Assembly: GCF_000378725.1 (NCBI RefSeq)
Contig: NZ_KB900373.1
Span: forward strand, 62,001-126,000
Source of the DNA: Peptoniphilus lacrimalis DSM 7455
GTDB lineage: Bacteria; Bacillota; Clostridia; Tissierellales; Peptoniphilaceae
Direction of reading: 5' to 3'
Length of the DNA stretch: 64,000 bases
Program-made: the position numbers and the translations under genes
Notes under the pieces: model-generated
Database searches by the model: none
What the model was told of the DNA's origin: nothing
Seen by the model: the letters and a program-made list of their open reading frames with translations, nothing else
In this document: piece after piece, positions 9,211 through 17,177 of the stretch
How positions within the stretch are numbered: the stretch's first letter is position 1
Layout of the letters: each line of letters opens with the position of its first letter

Positions 9211-9240
9211 AAGTCTTTGCTGATGCAAAGACTTTATTTT
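9211..9240 (+). terminator. Intrinsic terminator after the calcium ATPase gene
   Basis: A perfect 10-bp stem (AAGTCTTTGC/GCAAAGACTT) with a TGAT loop is followed by a T-rich tail. It reaches into the 3' end of the convergent gene on the minus strand. Confidence 0.85.
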
Positions 9241-10274
9241 TCATTTAGAATGTCCATAACAATTTTCATGTCAACATCCTCTATTGATTTTACAGACCAA
9301 GTTGGATTTTCATCTTTATCTATCATTGTAGCCCTAATTCCTTCGGCTACATCACCATTATCGGTAGCGTAATTTAAAATATGAAGGTCAAGGTCTATTG
9401 TTTGTTCTGCAGATAAATTTTTACACATAAAATATTTTTCAAATTGAACATTAAGCATTAAAGGTGATCGGATTTTTAAATTGTGATAATTTTTATATGC
9501 AAAAGAGTCATCAAAATTATCTTTTAAGTCATAATATATTTCTTTTACACTATTTTTAGAAAAATATTTTTCAATTTTATCCATATTTTGAGATATATAG
9601 GTATTTCTAATAGGTAAGTTATAATTCTTTGATGCTTCTTTGAATTTTTCAATAATTTTATCTTGCGGATTTTCCTTAGCTACTTTAAATAATTCTCTTA
9701 TCAATTTTTGATAATTATCGCTTCTGCAAAATATATGAGAAAAATTATATCTCATCAGATCAGATGCTTCTAGGATAGCTCCAGTAAGACCAACATATTG
9801 ACCTAGAGCTTGAGGAAGTGTGGAAATATTTTTTCCAACAGATACATCAGGCACAAAGCCAAGTTTTGTTTCGGGCATTGCCCATTTTGTTGTTTCATCT
9901 GTGATAATTATATCAGAATGAATACTAAGTCCAACTCCTCCACCCATAACAATACCAAACCAGTGACTTATAATTGGTTTTTTATAGGACATTATATATT
10001 TATCTAAAAGAACCTCTTTACTAAAAAATTCATGTTTATTTAAGCAGGAAGGATTTGTCAAAAAAGCCTCATAGAATTCTTTTAAATCTCCACCTGAACA
10101 AAATCCTCTTTGACATGCTGCATCAAAAAGAATTACTTTTACATCAGATAAATTTTCCCATTCTTTTAAAGTTTCTTCTATATCAATGAACATTTCATAA
10201 TTTAAAGCGTTTATTTTATCTTCTCTATTTAATGTAATAATTCCTACATTATCTTTAATTTCTTTAATAATCAT
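9234..10274 (-). CDS. Enoyl-CoA hydratase/isomerase family, 3-hydroxyisobutyryl-CoA hydrolase-like
   Basis: 346 residues with a crotonase fold. The oxyanion-hole segments are CSGGDLK (near residue 60) and GIVMGGGVGLS (near residue 107). These are followed by AMPETKLGFVPDVSVG, the segment that marks the HIBCH subgroup, and LTGAILEASD. Length fits HIBCH enzymes, which hydrolyse 3-hydroxyisobutyryl-CoA or 3-hydroxypropionyl-CoA. No valine-degradation genes are nearby, so the true acyl-CoA substrate is open. The gene is transcribed alone and away from the divergent YtrA-type operon. Confidence 0.75.
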   Translation of the reverse strand: MIIKEIKDNVGIITLNREDKINALNYEMFIDIEETLKEWENLSDVKVILFDAACQRGFCSGGDLKEFYEAFLTNPSCLNKHEFFSKEVLLDKYIMSYKKPIISHWFGIVMGGGVGLSIHSDIIITDETTKWAMPETKLGFVPDVSVGKNISTLPQALGQYVGLTGAILEASDLMRYNFSHIFCRSDNYQKLIRELFKVAKENPQDKIIEKFKEASKNYNLPIRNTYISQNMDKIEKYFSKNSVKEIYYDLKDNFDDSFAYKNYHNLKIRSPLMLNVQFEKYFMCKNLSAEQTIDLDLHILNYATDNGDVAEGIRATMIDKDENPTWSVKSIEDVDMKIVMDILNEK

Positions 10275-10324
10275 TTAATCACCCAAAATAAGAATATTTT
10301 AGATAAAAAAATTTGTCAAGAATA

Positions 10325-10375
10325 TTGACATAAATAATTTATGAGTATATACTGTTAATATACAATATATACAGT
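10325..10375 (+). promoter_or_regulatory. Sigma-A promoter overlapped by a YtrA-type operator
   Basis: TTGACA at 10325-10330 and TATACT at 10348-10353 are separated by exactly 17 bases. Over and after the -10 box lies an inverted repeat, GTATATA (10345-10351) with TATATAC (10366-10372), nested with ACTGT/ACAGT (10351-10355 and 10371-10375). The first gene downstream encodes a GntR/YtrA-family repressor, which normally binds such a site in its own promoter. Confidence 0.75.
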
Positions 10376-10384
10376 GGTGATTAG

Positions 10385-10756
10385 ATGAATATAATTATTT
10401 CCGGAAAATCTGAAAAACCAATTTATGAACAAATAAAATATCAGATAAAAAAAGCTATAATTCTCGGACAATTAAAAAAAGATAGCCCACTTCCAGGCTT
10501 GAGAAGTCTTGCAAGTGATTTAAAAGTTAGTGTAATCACAACAAAAAGAGCCTACAGTGAATTAGAAAATGAAGGTCTAATATATACAGTTGCAGGCAAG
10601 GGATCTTTTGTTAGCTCCATAGATAAGGAGATTTTTTATGAAGAGGGAATAGAAAAAATTGAGGAAAAATTTAAAGATATTATTATAATTTCTCAAGATC
10701 TGAAAATGTCGAAAAAAGATTTATTTGATATTTTAGAAAATTTATATAAGATTTAG
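10385..10756 (+). CDS. GntR-family regulator, YtrA subfamily
   Basis: 123 residues. The winged helix-turn-helix occupies residues 1-75: PIYEQIKYQIKKAI, then LPGLRSLASDLKVS, then TTKRAYSELENEGL and a YTVAGKGSFV wing. The short C-terminal helical tail (about 45 residues) lacks a large ligand domain, which defines the YtrA type. Such repressors control the ABC exporter encoded downstream, and the same arrangement is known for YtrA and the PSM-exporter repressor PmtR. The start lies nine bases after the operator. Translation continues into the ATPase gene after eight bases. Confidence 0.85.
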   Translation: MNIIISGKSEKPIYEQIKYQIKKAIILGQLKKDSPLPGLRSLASDLKVSVITTKRAYSELENEGLIYTVAGKGSFVSSIDKEIFYEEGIEKIEEKFKDIIIISQDLKMSKKDLFDILENLYKI

Positions 10757-10764
10757 GTGATTTT

Positions 10765-11604
10765 ATGAAAACAATAGAAATTAAGAATTTAGAAAAATCA
10801 TATGGAGATTTTCACTTAACCATTGATAATTTTTCTATGGAAAGTGGGACTGTAATGGGTCTTATTGGTGAAAATGGTGCAGGAAAAACAACTTTAATAA
10901 AATCTATTTTGGATCTTGTAAAATACAAGGGAGATATTAAAGTTTTTGGAAATCATATGTCAAAAGAGATTAAAGAGGATATTGGAGTTGTTTTTAATGA
11001 GGGATTTTTCACAGAAAATTTGAAAATTAAAGAGATTGAAAAAATCATGGCGAGCCTTTATAAAAAATGGGATAAGGATTATTTTTATAAACTTATTGGT
11101 GAATTTAGAATTCCTAAGGATAAAAAATATAATGAGCTTTCAACTGGAAATAAGATGAAACTTAAAATTATAAATGCTCTTTCTTCCCATCCTAAATTAC
11201 TAATTTTAGATGAACCGACTTCAGGACTTGACCCTGTAATTAGAGATGAAATTTTAGATATATTTTTTGAGTTTATAAAAGATGAAAATTCAAGCATATT
11301 ATTTTCAACTCATATAACAAGTGATTTAGAAAAAATTGCTGATTATATAAGTTTTATTTCTCAAGGAAAGTTAGTATTTTCAAAAAACAAAGATGATTTA
11401 ATATATGACTATGGAATTTTGAAAACAGACTCTAAAAGTTTAAGTAATTATGACAATAAATATTTTCTTAAAATAAAAGAAGAAAAATATAATACTGATG
11501 TCCTTATAAAAAATAAAAAGGAATTTTCCAACAAGTATAAAGATGCAATACTTGAAAAGCCATCAATTGACCAAATAATGGTATTTTATGAAAGAGGCAA
11601 ATAA
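10765..11604 (+). CDS. ABC transporter ATPase of a YtrB/BcrA/PmtA-like exporter
   Basis: 279 residues. Walker A is GENGAGKTT (residues 32-40), the signature is the variant LSTGNKMKLKI, Walker B is LLILDEPTSGLDP and the H-loop is FSTHI. The shortened signature (STGNK) is typical of the CcmA/YtrB exporter group. A C-terminal extension of about 70 residues follows the core. The gene sits between its YtrA-type repressor and a membrane subunit, with a one-base overlap to the latter. Likely cargo is an antimicrobial peptide, toxin peptide or lipid. This is inference from the operon type. Confidence 0.8.
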   Translation: MKTIEIKNLEKSYGDFHLTIDNFSMESGTVMGLIGENGAGKTTLIKSILDLVKYKGDIKVFGNHMSKEIKEDIGVVFNEGFFTENLKIKEIEKIMASLYKKWDKDYFYKLIGEFRIPKDKKYNELSTGNKMKLKIINALSSHPKLLILDEPTSGLDPVIRDEILDIFFEFIKDENSSILFSTHITSDLEKIADYISFISQGKLVFSKNKDDLIYDYGILKTDSKSLSNYDNKYFLKIKEEKYNTDVLIKNKKEFSNKYKDAILEKPSIDQIMVFYERGK

Positions 11605-12224
11605 TGAAAGCTATTTTAAAAAAAGATTTTTATGAAAATTTTAAAAGTATTTTCGTAAATATAATATTTTTAATTTTATTTATATTTATTCTTAATAGAA
11701 TAAATATTGCAGATGATTTAAGGAAAACTCTACTTCTTGTCTTGGCAGCTAGTTCAGTTATTATTTTAGTCAATTTTTCCACAAGGGATATTAATAATTC
11801 TTCATTTAAAGATTTATTAAGATATCCTATAGAAAGGAAAGAAATATTGAAAGTAAAGTATTTTGAATATATTTCTCTTTCAATATTCTATATTGTACTT
11901 GGATTTTTTTGCTATTATTTAGCAGGAGAAAATTCTGAAAATTTTTTACTTTTATTTTTCACCTTTGTCCTCTTGTCATCTCTTATATCTTTTACAATCC
12001 CCATATGCTTATATTTTTCTGGAAAAAATAAGTCTTTTGAAATTATTTATATTGTGCTTGTATCAGCCTTATTTAAGGTTATAATAGATTTATTTATAAA
12101 GATAGGCTCAAATTTAAATATAAGTGTTTACGCCTATGTAGTTATTATGATAATTTTGACTATAATAATTTATTTACTATCTTTTTTTACAGGCTCAAAA
12201 ATTATAAGAAAAAAAGAATTTTAA
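11604..12224 (+). CDS. ABC-2-type membrane subunit of the YtrA-controlled exporter
   Basis: 206 residues, almost entirely hydrophobic, with about six membrane segments. A short cytoplasmic loop containing RYPIERKEILKVKYFEY lies between segments two and three, typical of ABC-2 exporter permeases. The start overlaps the ATPase stop by one base, so the proteins are made together. No sequence feature reveals the substrate. A strong bidirectional terminator follows after three bases. Confidence 0.7.
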   Translation: MKAILKKDFYENFKSIFVNIIFLILFIFILNRINIADDLRKTLLLVLAASSVIILVNFSTRDINNSSFKDLLRYPIERKEILKVKYFEYISLSIFYIVLGFFCYYLAGENSENFLLLFFTFVLLSSLISFTIPICLYFSGKNKSFEIIYIVLVSALFKVIIDLFIKIGSNLNISVYAYVVIMIILTIIIYLLSFFTGSKIIRKKEF

Positions 12225-12227
12225 AAA

Positions 12228-12255
12228 AAGCTAGCCAGTCGGCTAGCTTAATTTT
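12228..12255. terminator. Bidirectional terminator between the exporter operon and serS
   Basis: A perfect 9-bp GC-rich stem (AAGCTAGCC/GGCTAGCTT) with an AGTC loop. T-rich sequence follows on the plus strand and a longer T-run follows on the minus strand, so it can serve both converging units. Confidence 0.85.
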
Positions 12256-12260
12256 ATATG

Positions 12261-13550
12261 TTATTTATTCTTAGGAACAAGCTTATCTTTTCCGCCCATA
12301 TACATTCTTAAAGGTTCAGGAATTTTTATGCTTCCATCTTCTTGAAGTAGGTTTTCTAAAAATGCTATAAGCATTCTTGGAGGAGCAACACAAGTATTAT
12401 TTAAAGTGTGTGCAAGGTATATGCCATCTTTTCCTCTAAGTCTTATATTTAATCTTCTAGCTTGAGCATCTCCAAGATTAGAGCAAGAACCAACTTCAAA
12501 ATATTTATTTTGTCTAGGTGAAAAAGCTTCAACATCAAGAGATTTTACTTTTAAATCAGCCAAATCTCCTGAGCAGCATTCCAAAGTTCTAACAGGAATT
12601 TCAAGTGATCTGAAAAAGTCTACTGTATTTCTCCACAAGTTTTCAAACCATTTTTTTGAATCTTCAGGCTTACATATAACTACCATTTCTTGCTTTTCAA
12701 ATTGGTGAATCCTATAAATTCCTCTTTCTTCGATTCCGTGTGCACCGACTTCTTTTCTAAAGCATGGTGAGTATGAGGTCATAGTTAAAGGCATCTTATC
12801 TTGATCGGTAATTGTATTAATAAATTTACCAATCATAGAGTGTTCGCTTGTACCTATTAAATATAAATCTTCTCCTTCAATTTTATACATCATATTTTCC
12901 ATTTCAGCAAAAGACATAACTCCAGTAACTACATCAGAGCGAATCATAAAAGGTGGAATATAATAAGTGAAGCCCCTATCAATCATAAAATCTCTAGCAT
13001 AAGATAAAATTGCTGAGTGAAGTCTTGCAATATCACCTTTTAGATAATAAAATCCAGCACCAGAAGTGTTTCTTGATGAGTCAAGGTCGATTCCATCGAA
13101 AGTTTCTATAATATCAACATGGTAAGGAATTTCATAAGAAGGGATCGCAGGTTCTCCAAATTTTTCAATTTCAACATTTTCACTGTCGTCTTTACCTATA
13201 GGTACAGTTTCATCAATAATTTGAGGAATAACAAGCATCCTTTGTCTAACTTCTTCATCAAGCTTTTTTTGTTCTTCTTCTAAAGTTTCCAGTTCCTTAT
13301 TAATTTTTGCAACTTCAAGTTTTGCAGATTCAGCCTTATCTTTTTGACCATTTTTCATAAAGCCACCAATTTCTTTAGAAATTGAATTTCTTTTAGCTCT
13401 CAATTCGTCTCCATGATTTTTTGCTTCTCTATTTTTTTTATCAAGCTCTATGACTTCATCTACAAGTTTTAGTTTTTCATCTTGAAATTTTTTCTTGATA
13501 TTTTCTTTTACAAGTTCCGGATTAGTCCTTATCAGTTTAATATCTAACAT
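12261..13550 (-). CDS. serS: Seryl-tRNA synthetase
   Basis: 429 residues, class II synthetase charging tRNA-Ser. The N-terminal long antiparallel coiled coil (about residues 30-100) begins with the standard MLDIKLIRTNPELVKENIK. Motif 2 reads FRKEVGAHG and the C-terminal motif 3 region includes LNNTCVAPPRMLIAFLEN. I place the start at the ATG 13548-13550, because AGGAGG precedes it at a good distance. An ATG 13 codons upstream has no such site and would run into the leader terminator. Expression is controlled by the serine T-box upstream. Confidence 0.95.
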   Translation of the reverse strand: MLDIKLIRTNPELVKENIKKKFQDEKLKLVDEVIELDKKNREAKNHGDELRAKRNSISKEIGGFMKNGQKDKAESAKLEVAKINKELETLEEEQKKLDEEVRQRMLVIPQIIDETVPIGKDDSENVEIEKFGEPAIPSYEIPYHVDIIETFDGIDLDSSRNTSGAGFYYLKGDIARLHSAILSYARDFMIDRGFTYYIPPFMIRSDVVTGVMSFAEMENMMYKIEGEDLYLIGTSEHSMIGKFINTITDQDKMPLTMTSYSPCFRKEVGAHGIEERGIYRIHQFEKQEMVVICKPEDSKKWFENLWRNTVDFFRSLEIPVRTLECCSGDLADLKVKSLDVEAFSPRQNKYFEVGSCSNLGDAQARRLNIRLRGKDGIYLAHTLNNTCVAPPRMLIAFLENLLQEDGSIKIPEPLRMYMGGKDKLVPKNK

Positions 13551-13567
13551 TTTTTTCCTCCTAAAAA

Positions 13568-13752
13568 TAAAAAAATCCCTCAATCCCAAAGGGACGAGAG
13601 AACCCGCGTTGCCACCCTAATTAACTATTAGTTCGCTTTAAAATAACTGACTATTAAGTGGATTTAGCATTTCCAAATAGAAGTTTTCACCAGCCACTTC
13701 CTCTCTAAAATTTTTTCATGCCTACTATTCTTAATATATGTCATATAAAATT
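13568..13752 (-). promoter_or_regulatory. T-box leader of serS, serine specifier UCC
   Basis: On the minus strand the leader holds the T-box sequence AGGGTGGCAACGCGGGTT (complement of 13601-13618). A terminator hairpin ending in a T-run (13568-13600) follows it. Stem I closes with ATTAAG/CTTAAT (13730-13735 with 13653-13658). The bulge above contains AGTA on one side and AAATCCA on the other. That places codon UCC followed by A at 13660-13662, which is serine and matches the gene. Uncharged tRNA-Ser would stabilise the antiterminator and let transcription continue. Confidence 0.88.
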
Positions 13753-13758
13753 TTGTTC

Positions 13759-13787
13759 ATAATAACATATAAAAAAATTTTTTTCAA
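13759..13787 (-). promoter_or_regulatory. Promoter of the serS T-box transcript
   Basis: On the minus strand TTGAAA (13782-13787) and TATTAT (13759-13764) are separated by 17 bases. The start of transcription is expected near 13752, just before stem I. Confidence 0.6.
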
Positions 13788-13881
13788 GTCTTAAAATTTC
13801 TATCTTTATTTTTAAAAATAAAGAAGTAAAAATTTAACTCTATATAAACCAATTTAAGGTATAATAAGCCAAGGAGGTTTT

Positions 13882-14790
13882 ATGAAAGAATTTTTAATAA
13901 GACAAGGTGTTGACGAAAAACTATTAAATGAAGTTGATAAATTTATAAAATTTTACAAAATAGATAATGAAATTGAGTATAGAATACCAAATCCTAAATA
14001 TAAGTATTACGGCTATCTTACTTGGAATAAAGCTATAGCAGCTATATTAAGCGGAAATCATATACTTCTTACAGGTCCAAAGGCTACAGGTAAAAATGTT
14101 TTAGCTGAAAATTTAGCCTATCTTTTTAAAAGACCTTTGTGGACAATATCTCTAAATATAAATTCTGATCCGGCAAGCTTAATTGGCGCTGATACTTTTC
14201 GTGATGGACAGGTAACTTTAAAAAAAGGACCAGTTTATCAAGCAGGAATTTATGGTGGATTTGTGATTTTTGATGAGATAAATATGGCAAAAAATGAAGC
14301 ATTATCCGTTGTCCACTCTGCTCTTGATTATAGAAGAATTATTGATGTGCCTGGATATGACAGGTTAAATTTACATGAGGCTTCAAGATTTATCGGAACT
14401 ATGAATTATGGCTATGTTGGGACAAGAGATTTAAATGAGGCCTTGGTTTCAAGATTTCTTGTAATTGATATGCCTACAATAACAAGAGAGGATTTGTATA
14501 AACTTATGGGAGAAAATACGTCTTTGAAAAAAGAATATATTCCTATTTTTGCCCAATTATTTTTAGATTTACAAAAAAAGTCGTTGAATTCAGAAATATC
14601 TTCAAAATCAATAGATTTGAGAGGACTTTTATCTGCAATAAATTTAATGAAAAGAGGACTTTCTATAAATTCATCTCTTGAGATGGGGCTTGCAGATAAG
14701 ACTTTTGATACTTATGAAAAAGAAGTGGTTATGGATGTTGTTGCAACTTTATTTACATCAAATATAAAAAGTGAGGACCTTTTTGACTAA
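13882..14790 (+). CDS. MoxR-type AAA+ ATPase
   Basis: 302 residues. Walker A is GPKATGKN (near residue 67), Walker B is GGFVIFDEINMAK, sensor 1 is IGTMNYGY and the arginine-finger region is LNEALVSRF. The last Walker A residue is Asn instead of the usual Thr/Ser. This variant occurs in some MoxR/CbbQ-like ATPases but deserves note. MoxR ATPases act as chaperones that remodel or insert cofactors into target proteins, together with a von Willebrand factor A partner. Here the partner follows with a short overlap. The target is not encoded next door. The ATG has AAGGAGG upstream. Confidence 0.85.
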   Translation: MKEFLIRQGVDEKLLNEVDKFIKFYKIDNEIEYRIPNPKYKYYGYLTWNKAIAAILSGNHILLTGPKATGKNVLAENLAYLFKRPLWTISLNINSDPASLIGADTFRDGQVTLKKGPVYQAGIYGGFVIFDEINMAKNEALSVVHSALDYRRIIDVPGYDRLNLHEASRFIGTMNYGYVGTRDLNEALVSRFLVIDMPTITREDLYKLMGENTSLKKEYIPIFAQLFLDLQKKSLNSEISSKSIDLRGLLSAINLMKRGLSINSSLEMGLADKTFDTYEKEVVMDVVATLFTSNIKSEDLFD

Positions 14791-16489
14791 TAAAGAAAGA
14801 CTTTTTAATATATCTTGGACTATTGCAGAAAATTATAAGCTTAATAATAATCCCTTATTTAATGTTGAAGATAAATATACAGCATCACTTTGGGGATATA
14901 TAGGGAAATATTTTAATGTGAGTTTATTAAAAGATTATATTGAAAGGTTTATAGAAAATTTATCAAATAGTTATGAGCTAAAAACTTTACTAAGAATTAT
15001 TTTAGAAAATGTTATTTGGGATGACATTACAAGAGAAAGACCAGGAACCCTTGAATTTAGACAAGACTATTTAAAAGAATTTAAGGAAAAAATTAATAAA
15101 TCTAAAAAAGATAAAAAAATAGAATTTTTAGAAACTTTTTATGACTTAAAAACTGATAAAATTCCAGTTTGTTCAAATATTAGCTCAAATCTTATAAATG
15201 AAATTATAAGATTTCATAGCTATGATACTTTTCAAGTGATTGAATTCTGCCAAGAACTTTTTTCTAAATACTTCCATATAAATAAAAGTTTACCTGTTGA
15301 AGAAGATAAAAAGTTTGAAGTATTTATAGAAAAAGAAAAGTTGCAAGCTGATTTCAGACAGATGATGAGAAAAGAATTAGAAATAGATGATTGGAAACTT
15401 GAAAAATACAACATTGGTTCAGCGGAGTTTACAGGTGTAGAGGATGAAGAAGAAAAAAGGATAAAGGCTGAGGAGATTAAAGGTCAAATAGACTTAAATG
15501 TTTCCTTATATGAGATTACTAAGAAGCATTTTGGTAATGAAGCCTTGCCCAGGTTTGAAAGCCAAAAAATTGAAAGAGAAATTTCAAAAGGAATCCATAA
15601 GCACATAGAGATATTCACCTCTTGCGGTGATTTCCAAGATAAAAATTCTTATTTTGCTCAAGAAATGGAAAATTCATATAGGCAGAATTTAGAATATTAT
15701 AATAAAAATAAATTGGTTTTTGATAGAGCCTCTAGTAAGCTTGCTGAGGTTATAAAGAATTCTCTATTGCAGGACTTGGAAGATGAGATAGTAAAAAGCG
15801 ATTCAGGGAAAATTATTGTAAAAGATATTTGGAAAAACAAGTTTTTAAATGATTCAAGGATATTTGAAAAAATAAATAAAAACGATTCAAAAGATCTTTA
15901 TGTAGATATTCTCTTAGACTCTTCAGCTTCACAGATAGAAAGAAAAAGTTTAGTAGCAAGTGAATCTTATATAATTGCCGAGGCGCTTAGCAAATTGAAT
16001 ATTAAAACAAGAGTGGTCTTTTATAATAATTTCTATAATTATTTAATAGTTAGAAAAGTTAAGGATTATAAGGACAGTAGATTAAAAAATAAAGATATAT
16101 TTTACTACAATCCAACTGGTTCTAATAGAGATGGATTTGCAATAAAATACATGAGATACATTATTGAGAAAGACTACAGAAAAAGAAATATTTTAATTAT
16201 TCTCTCTGATGGAAAGCCTAATGATGAAATAAATTTAGGTCTTATTGGTGCTAATAAAGTCAAAGGTCAAGATTATGTAAAAGAAGATGCAGTTAAGGAC
16301 AGTGCCAAGGAAATACTTTTGACAAAATTAAAAGGTATATATACCTTTGGTGTTTTTACAGGAGAAGAAGAGGATATAAAAAGTGTTAAGAAAATTTATG
16401 GTAAGGATTTTTGCTACATCAATAATATTAATAGATTTCATGAAGTTGTAGGTATATTTTTAAAGACATTTGCAGAAAAATTACAATAG
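14783..16489 (+). CDS. Von Willebrand factor A domain protein, partner of the MoxR ATPase
   Basis: About 568 residues. The C-terminal third is a VWA domain with a complete MIDAS: DSSAS (Asp-x-Ser-x-Ser) after DLYVDILL, Thr in NPTGSNRDG, and Asp in ILSDGKPND. The N-terminal 370 residues are helical and charged and resemble the NorD/CobT-like partners of MoxR proteins. I prefer TTG at 14783 as start, because GAGG lies six bases before it. A GTG at 14771 would overlap that site. The gene overlaps the ATPase gene by eight bases. The pair probably forms a metal-dependent chaperone complex. The client is unknown. Confidence 0.75.
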   Translation: MTNKERLFNISWTIAENYKLNNNPLFNVEDKYTASLWGYIGKYFNVSLLKDYIERFIENLSNSYELKTLLRIILENVIWDDITRERPGTLEFRQDYLKEFKEKINKSKKDKKIEFLETFYDLKTDKIPVCSNISSNLINEIIRFHSYDTFQVIEFCQELFSKYFHINKSLPVEEDKKFEVFIEKEKLQADFRQMMRKELEIDDWKLEKYNIGSAEFTGVEDEEEKRIKAEEIKGQIDLNVSLYEITKKHFGNEALPRFESQKIEREISKGIHKHIEIFTSCGDFQDKNSYFAQEMENSYRQNLEYYNKNKLVFDRASSKLAEVIKNSLLQDLEDEIVKSDSGKIIVKDIWKNKFLNDSRIFEKINKNDSKDLYVDILLDSSASQIERKSLVASESYIIAEALSKLNIKTRVVFYNNFYNYLIVRKVKDYKDSRLKNKDIFYYNPTGSNRDGFAIKYMRYIIEKDYRKRNILIILSDGKPNDEINLGLIGANKVKGQDYVKEDAVKDSAKEILLTKLKGIYTFGVFTGEEEDIKSVKKIYGKDFCYINNINRFHEVVGIFLKTFAEKLQ

Positions 16490-16606
16490 TTTTAAATATT
16501 TACTTAAAAATTATATTATGATTAAATTTTTTATTTTTGAAGTCATATAAAATATTTATTGACTATGATAAAATCTTATTAAGAATTTCTGTGTATGAGG
16601 TGAATT

Positions 16607-17083
16607 ATGTTTAGAAAAATTAGAAGAGTTAAAAATGAAATTTCTTTAGAAGATACAAAGCTACTTCTTAAAAATAATAAAAGAGCAACCCTTAGTGTAA
16701 ATGGATTAAATGGGTATCCGCATTCTTTTCCAATAAATTATTTCTACAATGCAGAGGAAAATAAATTATACTTTCATGGAGCTAAGATGGGATATAAAAT
16801 TGACTGCATAAATAAAGACAACAGGGCAACTTTTGTAACTTTTGGCAACGAAGTGCTTACAGAAGATGGCTGGTCCTATAAAGTTTCAAGTGCCATAGCC
16901 TACGGCAAAATTGAATTGATTGAAGATAGAGAAGAAACTTTAAAGTTTGTTAAAGAATTGGCTATGAAATATTACACTTCAGAAAAAGAAGTCGATGAGG
17001 TAATAAAAAGAAGCGGAAGTGCCGTTTTAGTGTATAGGTTAAATATTGAGCATTTAACTGGAAAAATAGTTCATGAAAAATAA
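16607..17083 (+). CDS. Pyridoxamine 5'-phosphate oxidase-like flavin-binding protein (NimA-like)
   Basis: 158 residues with the split-barrel FMN-binding fold. ATLSVNGLNGYPHSFPINY near residue 27 and KLYFHGAKMGYKIDCI near residue 55 match the Nim/pyridoxamine oxidase-related family. Some members reduce nitroimidazole drugs and others are general flavin reductases or heme-binding proteins, so no substrate can be assigned. The ATG is preceded by GAGGTG. It is a single-gene unit with a bidirectional terminator behind it. Confidence 0.75.
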   Translation: MFRKIRRVKNEISLEDTKLLLKNNKRATLSVNGLNGYPHSFPINYFYNAEENKLYFHGAKMGYKIDCINKDNRATFVTFGNEVLTEDGWSYKVSSAIAYGKIELIEDREETLKFVKELAMKYYTSEKEVDEVIKRSGSAVLVYRLNIEHLTGKIVHEK

Positions 17084-17085
17084 CA

Positions 17086-17126
17086 AAAACTCTTATAGAT
17101 TAAAAAATCTATGAGAGTTTTTTATT
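17086..17126. terminator. Bidirectional terminator between the Nim-like gene and the MATE gene
   Basis: A 16-bp stem (AAAACTCTTATAGATT with AATCTATGAGAGTTTT, one wobble) with an AAAA loop. TTTTTTATT follows on plus and TTTTTGTTA on minus. Confidence 0.85.
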
Positions 17127-17177
17127 ATAAAAGAATAGTTTTCACCATTAGCTTATTAGAAATACAAAATTATTTTT

